Source of the DNA: Rhodospirillaceae bacterium UBA1479
GTDB taxonomy: Bacteria > Pseudomonadota > Alphaproteobacteria > Rhodospirillales > Casp-alpha2
NCBI GenBank assembly: GCA_002325375.1
Contig: DCRZ01000012.1
Location: 124,387 to 188,386 of the forward strand
Length of the DNA: 64,000 bases
Direction: 5' to 3'
In this document: piece by piece, positions 54,441 to 62,411 of the stretch
How positions within the stretch are numbered: position 1 is the stretch's first letter
Layout: every line of letters begins with the position of its first letter
Made by a program: the position numbers and the translations under genes
Notes under the pieces: generated by a model
The model's input: only the letters and a program-made list of their open reading frames with translations
What the model was told of the DNA's origin: nothing
Database searches by the model: none

Positions 54441-55094
54441 TCAGTCGCCGGCGGCGGGCAGCGGTTCGCGCGCCTGGCGCAATTCCCCGCGCGCGCGGCG
54501 GATGACTTCGGCCGAGGCGAACAGCGCCAGGCCGGCGATGATCCCACCCACGGCCACGTCGGGCCAGAAGGTTCCCGTGAGCCACACCCCGCCCCCTGCC
54601 GCGATGACGGCGACATTGGCGATGGCATCGTTGCGCGAACACAGCCAGACGGAGCGCATGTTGGCGTCGCCCTCGCGGAACTTGAACAGGGCCACCGTGA
54701 CCGCCAGGTTGGCGGCGAGCGCCAGGACCCCGACCCCGGTGATGATATGCGCTTCCGGCACGCCGCCCTCGGCGATGCGCCAGACCGTGGTGCCGATCAC
54801 CCAAAGCCCGAACAGGCCCATGGACAGGCCCTTGACCATGGCCGCCCGCGCCCGCCAGGCGAGGTGCATGCCGACCACGGCAAGGGAAATGCCGTAATTG
54901 GCGGCATCGCCCAGGAAATCCAGGGCGTCGGCCTGCAAGGCGACGGATTTCGACAGATAGGCCCCGGCCAGTTCACCGAAGAACATGGCGCCGTTGACGA
55001 TCAGCGCGAACCACAGCACCCGACGGTAGGCCTGGGACGCGGCGGCGTCGGTGAAGGGGCTGTGGTCATGGCCGTGGTCGCAGCAGGCGGACAT
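54441..55094 (-). CDS. CDF-type cation transporter, short form
   Basis: A 217-residue membrane protein with six hydrophobic segments and a Cys/His-rich start (CCDHGHDH, residues 4-11) that probably binds metal. The membrane metal site reads D59-x3-D63 (LDFLGDAAN) and C152-x3-D156 (CSRNDAIAN), in place of the usual H-x3-D pairs. The cytoplasmic C-terminal domain of typical CDFs is absent. It follows the ArsR-type regulator by 3 bases with a GAGGAGG inside that gene, so it is the regulated exporter. The metal could be Zn, Cd, Co or Ni. Confidence 0.8.
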   Translation of the reverse strand: MSACCDHGHDHSPFTDAAASQAYRRVLWFALIVNGAMFFGELAGAYLSKSVALQADALDFLGDAANYGISLAVVGMHLAWRARAAMVKGLSMGLFGLWVIGTTVWRIAEGGVPEAHIITGVGVLALAANLAVTVALFKFREGDANMRSVWLCSRNDAIANVAVIAAGGGVWLTGTFWPDVAVGGIIAGLALFASAEVIRRARGELRQAREPLPAAGD

Positions 55095-55097
55095 GGC

Positions 55098-55472
55098 TCA
55101 GGCCTCCTCGTCGTGGGTATGTTCCGGTTCCGCCACGTGTTCCATCATGTCCAGCAGGACAGAGGTCACGTGGTGGTCGTGCACCGCGTAATGCACGAAC
55201 TTGCCCTGGCGCCGGGCGCGCACCAGGCGCGCGGCCTTCAACAGGCGCAGATGGTGGCTGGTCAGGGACGGCGACATGCCCGTCAGCGCCGCCAGATCGT
55301 TGACGGAGCGCGGCCCGGCCATGCAGGCGGTCAGGATCGACAGGCGGTTGGGCTCGCCCAACAGATGGAAGATGGAAGCGATTTCCTCCGCCCGGTCGCG
55401 GTCGAGCGCCCCGTCCGGCAGGGCGGCCGGGGCGGCGGCGGGCGGTTTCGCAGGTTTGGTTCCGGTGTTCAT
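55098..55472 (-). CDS. ArsR/SmtB-family metal-sensing repressor
   Basis: A 124-residue winged-helix regulator. The recognition helix region is LTGMSPSLTSHHLRLL (about 63-78). The C-terminal helix carries Asp99, His101, His112 and Glu115, exactly the D-x-H-x10-H-x2-E alpha-5 pattern of SmtB/CzrA-type zinc or cobalt sensors. The alpha-3 Cys motif of ArsR/CadC is not seen. An extended palindrome lies just before its ATG. A His/Glu tail (PEHTHDEE) may add metal affinity. It forms an autoregulated operon with the CDF gene. Confidence 0.88.
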   Translation of the reverse strand: MNTGTKPAKPPAAAPAALPDGALDRDRAEEIASIFHLLGEPNRLSILTACMAGPRSVNDLAALTGMSPSLTSHHLRLLKAARLVRARRQGKFVHYAVHDHHVTSVLLDMMEHVAEPEHTHDEEA

Positions 55473-55478
55473 GGCTCA

Positions 55479-55504
55479 AACATATGAACAATTGTTCAGA
55501 TGTT
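55479..55504. promoter_or_regulatory. ArsR/SmtB-type operator
   Basis: A perfect 14-bp palindrome TGAACAATTGTTCA (55485-55498) extends through AACAT and ATGTT arms to 26 bp with one mismatched pair. It lies 7-32 bases upstream of the regulator's ATG and touches the folC stop. Its form matches SmtB-family operators (ATATGAACA-type half sites). A further TTCA half site follows to the right. Confidence 0.75.
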
Positions 55505-56829
55505 CAAGTGTTGTCCCGCAATACCGTGCCGGCGAGATAGAGAGAGCCGCAGATCATCACCCGGGCCGGGCCCTGTTCGCGCGCCGAAAGCCCCCGCAGC
55601 GCCGCCTGCACCGAAGGGGCGGTGCGCGACGGCAGGCCGGCGGCGCCCCCGGCCGCGGCGATGTCGTCGGCGGACAGGGTATTGATCTCGCCCGGAATGG
55701 CGACGCCGGTCAGCGACGCCGCGACGGGGGCGAGGGCGCTCAGGAACGTTCCGGGGTCCTTGGAATTGATCATGCCGCAGATCAGGTGCAGGGGCTTGTC
55801 GCCCCAGGCCTCCCCCGCATGGGCGGCGATGGCAGCCCCGGCGGCGGCGTTGTGCCCGCCGTCGAGCCACAGCGACCAGCCGGGCGCCAGGATGTCGACC
55901 AGCGGCCCCTGCGTCAGGCGTTGCAGGCGGGCGGGCCATTCAGCCGTGGCAAGGCCGCGCGTGATCTGGTCCGCCGTGGCCGTGAACCCAGCCATGGTCT
56001 TCAGGCAGACGATGGCCTGGGCCGCGTTGAGCAACTGATGGCGCCCGGCCAGAGAGGGGGCCGGATAGGTTTCCGTCACCCCGCCCAGGGTCAGGTCGAA
56101 CGACGTGCCGTCGGGGGCTTCGGCCACGGTCCAGTCACGGCCATGGGCCAGCACCGGTGCCCCCACCGCCTTGGCCCGGTCATCCAGAACGGCCAGGACG
56201 TTGGGCAATTGCGGGCCGATCACGCAGGGCACCCCCGGCTTGAGAATACCTGCCTTTTCCGCCGCGATTTCCTCCAGGGAATTTCCCAGAAATTGTTGAT
56301 GGTCGAGGGAGATCGGCGTGATCGCCGTGACCAGGGGCGCATCGACCACGTTGGTCGCATCCAGCCGCCCGCCCAAACCCGTTTCCAGAATCAGCACATC
56401 GGCCGGGTTGCGCGCGAAGGCAAGCAGCGCCGCCCCCGTGGTGATCTCGAAAAAAGTGATGGGCGCACCACCGTTGGCGTCTTCGCATTCTTCCAGCAAC
56501 GCCTGCAGATCCGCATCGGGGATCAGGTCGCCCGCCAGTCGGATGCGTTCGTTGAAATGCACCAGATGGGGCGAGATATGGACATGGACACGCTGGCCCG
56601 TGGCTTCCAGAAGGGCCCGCAGGATGGCGATGACCGAACCCTTGGCGTTGGTCCCGGCAACATGAACCACGGGCGGCAGCGCGCGTTCCGGATGGTTCAG
56701 GCGGTCGAGCAGGCGATGGACGCGGTCCAATGACAGGTCGATGACCTTGGGATGCAGGGTCAAAAGACGCGCCAGGATGTCGTCACAGGGATGGGGCGCC
56801 GGTGCATCCGCGCCGAGGGGATCAGTCAT
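55504..56829 (-). CDS. folC: Folylpolyglutamate synthase / dihydrofolate synthase
   Basis: A 441-residue ligase that makes dihydrofolate and adds glutamates to folates. The ATP site is HVAGTNAKGS (56-65). VHISPHLVHFNERI, ILETGLGGRLDATN (about 146-159) and the C-domain DGGHN motif are present. It is the usual downstream partner of accD in proteobacteria, here 29 bases after it. Its stop codon lies within the metal-regulator operator. Confidence 0.95.
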   Translation of the reverse strand: MTDPLGADAPAPHPCDDILARLLTLHPKVIDLSLDRVHRLLDRLNHPERALPPVVHVAGTNAKGSVIAILRALLEATGQRVHVHISPHLVHFNERIRLAGDLIPDADLQALLEECEDANGGAPITFFEITTGAALLAFARNPADVLILETGLGGRLDATNVVDAPLVTAITPISLDHQQFLGNSLEEIAAEKAGILKPGVPCVIGPQLPNVLAVLDDRAKAVGAPVLAHGRDWTVAEAPDGTSFDLTLGGVTETYPAPSLAGRHQLLNAAQAIVCLKTMAGFTATADQITRGLATAEWPARLQRLTQGPLVDILAPGWSLWLDGGHNAAAGAAIAAHAGEAWGDKPLHLICGMINSKDPGTFLSALAPVAASLTGVAIPGEINTLSADDIAAAGGAAGLPSRTAPSVQAALRGLSAREQGPARVMICGSLYLAGTVLRDNT

Positions 56830-56858
56830 GGACGGGTCGGTCCGCCAGAATCAGAGAA

Positions 56859-57824
56859 TCAGTCGTCGCCGGGCACGGGGGCGGCGCCCGGTCGGTGGCT
56901 GCGGGCCGGCGGCAGAATTTCGCCTTCGAGAAGGTCGATGTCCTGGTCCGAGCCGTCGACCCGGCGGCCCGGCTCCGGGTTCAGCAGCATGTCGATGACC
57001 CGGGCCAGGGTGTCGCGCAACTCACCGCGCGGCACCACCATGTCGACCATGCCGTGCTCCAGCAGGTATTCGGCGCGTTGAAAGCCTTCCGGCAGGGTTT
57101 CGCGGATGGTCTGTTCGATCACCCGCTGCCCGGCGAAGCCGATGACGGCCCCGGGTTCGGCGATATGGATGTCGCCCAGCATGGCGTAGGAGGCCGAAAC
57201 CCCGCCCGTGGTCGGGTCGGTCAGCACCACGATATAGGGCAGGCCCGCTTCCTTGACCTCGTCCACGGCAATGGTCGTGCGCGCCATCTGCATGAGGGAC
57301 AAAATCCCCTCCTGCATGCGCGCGCCCCCCGAAGACGGGATAACCACGAAGGCCGCTTTTTCATCCACCGCCTTGCGCGCGGCGGCCAACAGCCCGGCCC
57401 CCATGGCCTGGCCCATGGAGCCGCCCATGAAGGCGAAGTTGAGGGCCGCGACGACCACCGGCAGGCCGTTCATGCGCCCGACGCCCGCGATCAGGGCGTC
57501 CTGGTCACCGGTCTTGGCGCGCGCGGATTTAAGGCGCGCGGCATAGGTTTCCGTGTCCTTGAATTTCAGGGGATCCGGCTTGGGCACGTCCCAGGTGATC
57601 TTTTCGAACGCCCCCTCGTCGAACAGCATGGCCAGGCGCTTGTCCGCGCCGATGCGCAGATGATGGCCGCAGTGCTGGCAGACGTGGAGATACTTTTCCA
57701 GATCGCGGTGGAAGATCATTTGGCTGCAGCCCGGGCATTTGTGCCACAGGTTGTCGGGCATTTCCTTGCCGGCACCGACCAGACGCTTCAGCTTGGGCCG
57801 GACGAATTCCCTGAGCCAGTTCAT
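56859..57824 (-). CDS. accD: Acetyl-CoA carboxylase carboxyltransferase beta subunit
   Basis: A 321-residue subunit of acetyl-CoA carboxylase, the first step of fatty-acid synthesis. The N-terminal zinc finger uses Cys30, Cys33, Cys49 and Cys52 (CPGC and CQHC). The carboxyltransferase core shows FVVIPSSGGARMQEG and a TTGGVSASYAMLGD segment. The start is ATG 57824 (MNWLREFV), with GGGAG upstream; upstream frame is open but overlaps trpA. The Pro-rich C-terminal tail is normal. Confidence 0.96.
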   Translation of the reverse strand: MNWLREFVRPKLKRLVGAGKEMPDNLWHKCPGCSQMIFHRDLEKYLHVCQHCGHHLRIGADKRLAMLFDEGAFEKITWDVPKPDPLKFKDTETYAARLKSARAKTGDQDALIAGVGRMNGLPVVVAALNFAFMGGSMGQAMGAGLLAAARKAVDEKAAFVVIPSSGGARMQEGILSLMQMARTTIAVDEVKEAGLPYIVVLTDPTTGGVSASYAMLGDIHIAEPGAVIGFAGQRVIEQTIRETLPEGFQRAEYLLEHGMVDMVVPRGELRDTLARVIDMLLNPEPGRRVDGSDQDIDLLEGEILPPARSHRPGAAPVPGDD

Positions 57825-57853
57825 GTGATTGCTTCTCCCGCCTTCACTTCCAG

Positions 57854-58699
57854 TCAATCCCGCGCCGCGCGCACACCGGCCGCCAGCGCCTTCACCAAGT
57901 CTAGCACCTTGTCCTTGGTGTCGGGTAGGGGCAGGCCGGACGGATCGCGGTTTTCGGCGATGATCCCGACCAGGGCCGAGCCGACGACGGCGGCGTCGGA
58001 CACCCGCGCGATGGCAGCGGCCTGATCCGGGGTCTTGATGCCGAAGCCGACGGCGACCGGCAGGTCCGTGTGGCGGCGGATGCGCGCAACGCTGGCCGCC
58101 ACATCGCCCGCATCGGCGGATTTGGTGCCGGTGATGCCGGTGATCGACACGTAATAGACGAAGCCAGAGGCATGGCGCACGACCTTGGGCAGGCGCGCGT
58201 CGTCGGTGGTCGGGGCCGTCAGATAAATGAAGTTGATGCCGGCCTTGATCGCCGGCAGGCACAACTCGCCCTCTTCTTCCGGCGGCAGGTCGACGACGAT
58301 CAGGCCGTCGACCCCAGCTTCCTTGGCATCGGCCAGGAAACGGTCGACCCCGTAGATGTAAATGGGATTGTAGTAGCCCATGAGGACGATCGGCGTGTCG
58401 TTGTCCCGCTTGCGGAACGCGCGCACGATATCCAGGGTTTTCGGCAGGGTCATGCCGGCCTTCAGCGCGCGCAGGCTGGAGGCCTGGATCGCCGGGCCGT
58501 CAGCCATGGGGTCGGAGAACGGCATGCCGATCTCGATCAGGTCGGCCCCTGCCGCCGCGATCTCCAGAATGATCTCCTCCGACAATTCCGGCGTCGGGTC
58601 GCCGGCGGTCAGGAAGGTCACCAGACCGGCGCGACCTTCGGCCTTCAATTCGGCGAATTTGCGGGTAATGCGGGTCTCGGGCCCGGTCTGCGTGGTCAT
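57854..58699 (-). CDS. trpA: Tryptophan synthase alpha chain
   Basis: A 281-residue TIM barrel that splits indole-3-glycerol phosphate. The catalytic Glu57 is in LIEIGMPFSDP and Asp67 in ADGP; GVDGLIVVDLPPEE and the phosphate-binding GFGIKTP follow. It starts 4 bases after the trpB stop. Complete. Confidence 0.96.
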   Translation of the reverse strand: MTTQTGPETRITRKFAELKAEGRAGLVTFLTAGDPTPELSEEIILEIAAAGADLIEIGMPFSDPMADGPAIQASSLRALKAGMTLPKTLDIVRAFRKRDNDTPIVLMGYYNPIYIYGVDRFLADAKEAGVDGLIVVDLPPEEEGELCLPAIKAGINFIYLTAPTTDDARLPKVVRHASGFVYYVSITGITGTKSADAGDVAASVARIRRHTDLPVAVGFGIKTPDQAAAIARVSDAAVVGSALVGIIAENRDPSGLPLPDTKDKVLDLVKALAAGVRAARD

Positions 58700-58703
58700 C
58701 GGT

Positions 58704-59912
58704 TCAGTCCATTCCCAGATAGCCGGCGACGGCGTCGACGTCCTTGTCGCCGCGCCCGCACATGTTCATGACCAGCAGGTGATCCTTGGGCAAACCGCCC
58801 GCGATCTTGGCCACATAGGCGAGCGCGTGGCTCGGCTCCAGCGCCGGAATGATGCCTTCCTTGCGCGTGCACATCTGGAACGCGGCCAGGGCTTCCTTGT
58901 CCGTGGCCGACACGTATTCGACCCGGCCCGTATCGCGCAGCCAGGAATGTTCCGGCCCGATGCCGGGATAATCCAGGCCGGCGGAAATGGAATGGCCGTC
59001 CAAAATCTGGCCGTCCTCGGTCTGCAGCAGATAGGTGCGGTTGCCGTGCAGCACGCCCGGCCGTCCGCCGTTGAGGGACGCGCAATGCTCGCCGGTCTCG
59101 ATCCCGTGGCCGGCGGCCTCGACCCCGATCAGGTGCACGCTTTCATCATCCAGGAAGGGATGGAACAGGCCCATGGCGTTGGACCCGCCGCCGATGGCGG
59201 CGATGCAGCTGTCGGGCAGGCGGCCTTCCATTTCCATCATCTGCTCGCGCACTTCGTTGCCGATCACGCATTGGAAATCGCGCACCATGGCCGGATAGGG
59301 GTGCGGGCCGGCGACGGTGCCGATGATGTAGAAGGTGTCCTCGACGTTGGAGACCCAGTCGCGCAGCGCCTCGTTCATGGCGTCCTTGAGCGTGCCCGTG
59401 CCGGCGGTGACGGGGACGATCTCCGCTCCCAGCATCTTCATACGCACCACGTTGGGGCGTTGACGCGCGACATCCGTTTCACCCATGTAGACCACGCAGG
59501 GCAGGCCGAACAGGGCGCAGACCGTGGCCGTGGCGACACCGTGCTGCCCGGCGCCCGTTTCGGCGATGATGCGCTTCTTGCCCATGCGCCGCGCCAGCAG
59601 GATCTGGCCGATGGTGTTGTTGATCTTATGGGCACCCGTGTGGTTCAGCTCGTCGCGCTTGAAGTAGACCTTCGCACCCCCGAACTCTTCGGTCAGGCGT
59701 TCGGCCAGGTACAGCGGGCTGGGCCGGCCCACATAATGTTTCATGTAACGGTTGAACTCATCCCAAAAAGCCGCGTCGTTCTTTGCCTTTTCCCAGGCTT
59801 CCTGAACCTGCAGGATCAACGGCATCAGGGTTTCCGCGACATAGCGGCCACCGTAGATGTCGAAATGTCCCGATTCGTCCGGGCCTTCGCGGTAGGTATT
59901 CAACTTCGACAT
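58704..59912 (-). CDS. trpB: Tryptophan synthase beta chain
   Basis: A 402-residue PLP enzyme joining indole and serine. The PLP Lys96 is in LNHTGAHKINN, with TGAGQHG (about 121-127) and the phosphate loop GGGSNAMG (about 241-248). It follows trpF after a 230-base gap that contains a large inverted repeat, then continues into trpA. Complete length for the family. Confidence 0.97.
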   Translation of the reverse strand: MSKLNTYREGPDESGHFDIYGGRYVAETLMPLILQVQEAWEKAKNDAAFWDEFNRYMKHYVGRPSPLYLAERLTEEFGGAKVYFKRDELNHTGAHKINNTIGQILLARRMGKKRIIAETGAGQHGVATATVCALFGLPCVVYMGETDVARQRPNVVRMKMLGAEIVPVTAGTGTLKDAMNEALRDWVSNVEDTFYIIGTVAGPHPYPAMVRDFQCVIGNEVREQMMEMEGRLPDSCIAAIGGGSNAMGLFHPFLDDESVHLIGVEAAGHGIETGEHCASLNGGRPGVLHGNRTYLLQTEDGQILDGHSISAGLDYPGIGPEHSWLRDTGRVEYVSATDKEALAAFQMCTRKEGIIPALEPSHALAYVAKIAGGLPKDHLLVMNMCGRGDKDVDAVAGYLGMD

Positions 59913-60040
59913 GAACCAATCCTCATATTGCCTTGGGTTTCTGCCATTTTATGGTTAACGGCGCCGGCGCCCAAGGGCGGCGCAAATAAAGCACAAGGTC
60001 CCGGGGAACCCAAGCAGAAACCCCGGAAAACGACGCCCGC

Positions 60041-60136
60041 CCCCCTCACCCCTGTCCTCTCCCCCCAAACGGCGGGAGAGGGGGATGTCGCGGCGGGAGT
60101 TCTCGCCCCCTGGGGAGAGGGACAGGGTGAGGGGGG
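60041..60136. repeat. Long GC-rich inverted repeat between trpF and trpB
   Basis: The left arm (TCACCCCTGTCCTCTCCCC, about 60046-60065) is nearly the reverse complement of the right arm (GGGGAGAGGGACAGGGTGA, 60112-60130), with flanking C and G runs. The interior holds further GGCGGGAG / CTCGCC pairs. It looks like a dispersed palindromic unit (REP- or MITE-like) widespread between proteobacterial genes. It sits inside the trp operon and would fold strongly in the mRNA. The rest of the 59913-60142 gap shows nothing else. Confidence 0.75.
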
Positions 60137-60142
60137 AGACGA

Positions 60143-60781
60143 TCAGCCCGCCTTGGCGGCCGTGATGAAGGCGTCGATCAGGCCCGCGTCCTTGTGACCG
60201 GGCACCGTCTCCACGCCCGAGGACACATCGACGCCGGGTGCACCCGAAACCCGGATCGCCGCCTGGACGTTGTCCGGGGTCAGCCCGCCCGCCAACAGCC
60301 AAGGCAGGTTCCAGCGGGTGCCGGCCAGAAGCCCCCAATCGAAGGCGAGCGCATTGCCGCCGGGGCGATCGGCCCCCGATGGCGGTTTGGCATCGAACAG
60401 AAGCCGGTCGGCGACGCCTTCATAGGCGCGGGCGGCGGCAACGTCATCGGGGGCGGCGATGGGCAAGGCCTTCATCACCGGCAGGCCGAACTTGCGCCGG
60501 ACCTCGGCGACCCGCTCCGGCGTCTCCACCCCATGGAGCTGCAAAATGTCGACCGCGCCGTTGCCGGTGATGGCCGCCAGTTCGTCGTTGGTGGCGTCCA
60601 CGGTCAGGCCGACCTTGAGCACACCCACGGGCACGCGCGCCGCCAGCCCGCCGGCAATGGCGGGCGTGACATGGCGCGGCGATTTCTTGAAGAACACGAA
60701 GCCGACCAGATCGGCCCCGGCGTTCACGGCGGCGTCTACGGCGTCGGCCGTCTTCAGCCCGCAGATCTTGACCTGAACCAT
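60143..60781 (-). CDS. trpF: Phosphoribosylanthranilate isomerase
   Basis: A 212-residue TIM-barrel enzyme of tryptophan synthesis. It has VKICGLKT (4-11) with the catalytic Cys, QLHGVET (about 80-86), the second acid in AFDWGLL, and the phosphate site VDVSSGVET near the end. It starts 1 base after the pyrF stop, so pyrF and trpF are read together. Complete. Confidence 0.95.
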   Translation of the reverse strand: MVQVKICGLKTADAVDAAVNAGADLVGFVFFKKSPRHVTPAIAGGLAARVPVGVLKVGLTVDATNDELAAITGNGAVDILQLHGVETPERVAEVRRKFGLPVMKALPIAAPDDVAAARAYEGVADRLLFDAKPPSGADRPGGNALAFDWGLLAGTRWNLPWLLAGGLTPDNVQAAIRVSGAPGVDVSSGVETVPGHKDAGLIDAFITAAKAG

Positions 60782-60782
60782 G

Positions 60783-61520
60783 TCAGGCGCTCAGTTCGTC
60801 CGCGATGCGCCGAGCCGCCGCGATAGGATCGTCCGCCTGGGTGATCGGCCGGCCGATGACCAGATAGTCGGCGCCGAGGGAGACCGCGTCGCGCGGCGTG
60901 ACCACGCGCTTCTGGTCACCCTTCACCGCCCATTCCGGGCGGATACCCGGCACGACCAGGGTGAAATCGGGGCCGCAGACGGAGCGGATGACCTTGATTT
61001 CGTGGGCCGAGCAGACGACCCCGTCCATGCCCGCCTCCTGGGCCAGCTTGGCCAGCTTGGCGACCTGGGCCTTGGTCTCGTTGTTGATGCCGACCTCGAT
61101 CAGGTCTTCGTCGCTTAAGGACGTCAGCACGGTGACGGCGAGGACGAGGGGACGGTGCCCACCGTTCGCGGCGTCCGTCGCGGCCCGGGCGGCGGCTTCC
61201 ATCATGGCGCGACCGCCGGAGGCATGGACGTTCAGCATGAAGGGACGCATGGGCGCCGCCGCGCGCACCGCGCCCGCGACCGTGTTGGGAATGTCGTGGA
61301 ATTTCAGGTCCAAAAACACGGGCAGGCCCGCCGCCGAAACCTGGCGCACGCCCTCGGGCCCCTGGGCGGTGAAGAATTCCTTGCCCAGTTTCACCCCGCC
61401 CACGGCCCCCTTGACCCCCTGGGCAAGCGCCAGGGCCCCCGCCGCGTCGGTGGTGTCGAGCGCGACCAGGATGCGGTCGGCGGGGCTTTTGATGCCCGGC
61501 GCGGAGATCGAAGACGTCAT
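60783..61520 (-). CDS. pyrF: Orotidine 5'-phosphate decarboxylase
   Basis: A 245-residue enzyme making UMP. The catalytic DxKxxD is in LDLKFHDIPNT (Asp71, Lys73, Asp76). VALDTTD (19-25), VCSAHE and a C-terminal YLVIGRPIT phosphate-binding segment are present. The first 14 residues are a variable extension. It is placed between lapA and trpF, as in several Alphaproteobacteria. Confidence 0.95.
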   Translation of the reverse strand: MTSSISAPGIKSPADRILVALDTTDAAGALALAQGVKGAVGGVKLGKEFFTAQGPEGVRQVSAAGLPVFLDLKFHDIPNTVAGAVRAAAPMRPFMLNVHASGGRAMMEAAARAATDAANGGHRPLVLAVTVLTSLSDEDLIEVGINNETKAQVAKLAKLAQEAGMDGVVCSAHEIKVIRSVCGPDFTLVVPGIRPEWAVKGDQKRVVTPRDAVSLGADYLVIGRPITQADDPIAAARRIADELSA

Positions 61521-61617
61521 CGAATTGGTCCCAGAATTGGCCGTATGGTCATTTATACCGGTCCCGGTCCCGGGCGGCCATCCTCAAAAATGCGGGCGGC
61601 GGGCGCGCGGCCCCGGG

Positions 61618-62016
61618 CTAGAGAATATGGCGCGAACCGGACGTCTGCGTGTCCGATGCCGGCACCGGCAGCGACGCGGACTTGGCCTTGGCGTCGGCGG
61701 CGCGAAGCTTTTCTTCCAACATTTCGACATCGGTCTTAAGGCGCAGGACTTCCTTTTCCGCCCCTTCGGCGCGGTGGGCTTCGCGCCGGGCGCGGCCACG
61801 GGCGACACCGCCGGAGATCCACACCATCACCGCCCCCCAGAGAAACCCGAGGAACAAGCCGCCGACGCCGACCAGCGCCACCGGGGTCGTCAGTTCGTAA
61901 TCGAAGGGCCACAGACGCAGCACGACATCGGCTCGGTTGGAGGCGGCGAACAGGATCAGCCCCAACACGAGAGGGGTAAGAAAAATCCAGGAAAGAAGTT
62001 TGCCCACGCGCGACAC
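61618..62016 (-). CDS. lapA: LapA-domain (DUF1049) membrane protein
   Basis: A 132-residue inner-membrane protein starting at GTG. It has two hydrophobic segments (about 8-26 and 46-68), the NRADVVLRLWPF segment between them, and a C-terminal coiled coil (about 78-112, KTDVEMLEEKLRAADAK). In E. coli the LapA/LapB pair controls LpxC turnover; no lapB is in this window. Next to ihfB, as in many proteobacteria. Confidence 0.85.
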   Translation of the reverse strand: MSRVGKLLSWIFLTPLVLGLILFAASNRADVVLRLWPFDYELTTPVALVGVGGLFLGFLWGAVMVWISGGVARGRARREAHRAEGAEKEVLRLKTDVEMLEEKLRAADAKAKSASLPVPASDTQTSGSRHIL

Positions 62017-62062
62017 CTGACGGTTGAAGGTTCCGGAAGCCGCTGTCCGGCCCCGGCCGGGA

Positions 62063-62344
62063 TCAGCTGCCGTTCAGTTTTTCGCGCAGCTGCTTGCCGG
62101 TCTTGAAATAGGGAATGTGCTTGGAATCGACCTCGACCGTGGCCCCCGTGCGCGGGTTGCGGCCCGTGCGCGAGCCCCGTTGCTTCACGGAGAAGGCGCC
62201 GAAACCGCGCAATTCGACCCGGTCTCCCTGGGCCAATGCGCCGGTGATCTCGTCGAAAATGGTGGAGACGATACGTTCCACGTCACGCTGGTAGAGATGC
62301 GGATTGTCCGCCGCCAAACGGGCGATGAGTTCGGATTTGGTCAT
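62063..62344 (-). CDS. ihfB: Integration host factor subunit beta
   Basis: A 93-residue DNA-bending protein from ATG 62344 (MTKSELIARLA). The frame runs further upstream, but those residues are not IHF-like. The HU/IHF signature GFGAFSVKQRGSRTGRNP (parts GFGAFS and GRNPRTG) and the Pro that intercalates DNA are present. It pairs with IhfA, encoded elsewhere. It follows sppA and precedes lapA, the usual order. Confidence 0.96.
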   Translation of the reverse strand: MTKSELIARLAADNPHLYQRDVERIVSTIFDEITGALAQGDRVELRGFGAFSVKQRGSRTGRNPRTGATVEVDSKHIPYFKTGKQLREKLNGS

Positions 62345-62411
62345 GCTGCCAACCCCAGGCGGCGGCGCGATAACGCAGTCGGCCGGGGACCTTTCCCTCA
62401 CAGGTGAATAT

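Noticed and set aside
60041..60136. Possible CRISPR repeat unit
   Set aside because: There is only one palindromic unit, with no regularly spaced copies or spacers and no cas genes.
58380..60197. 605-codon plus-strand frame opposite trpA and trpB
   Set aside because: It lies over two complete, recognisable trp genes and its translation has no family features.
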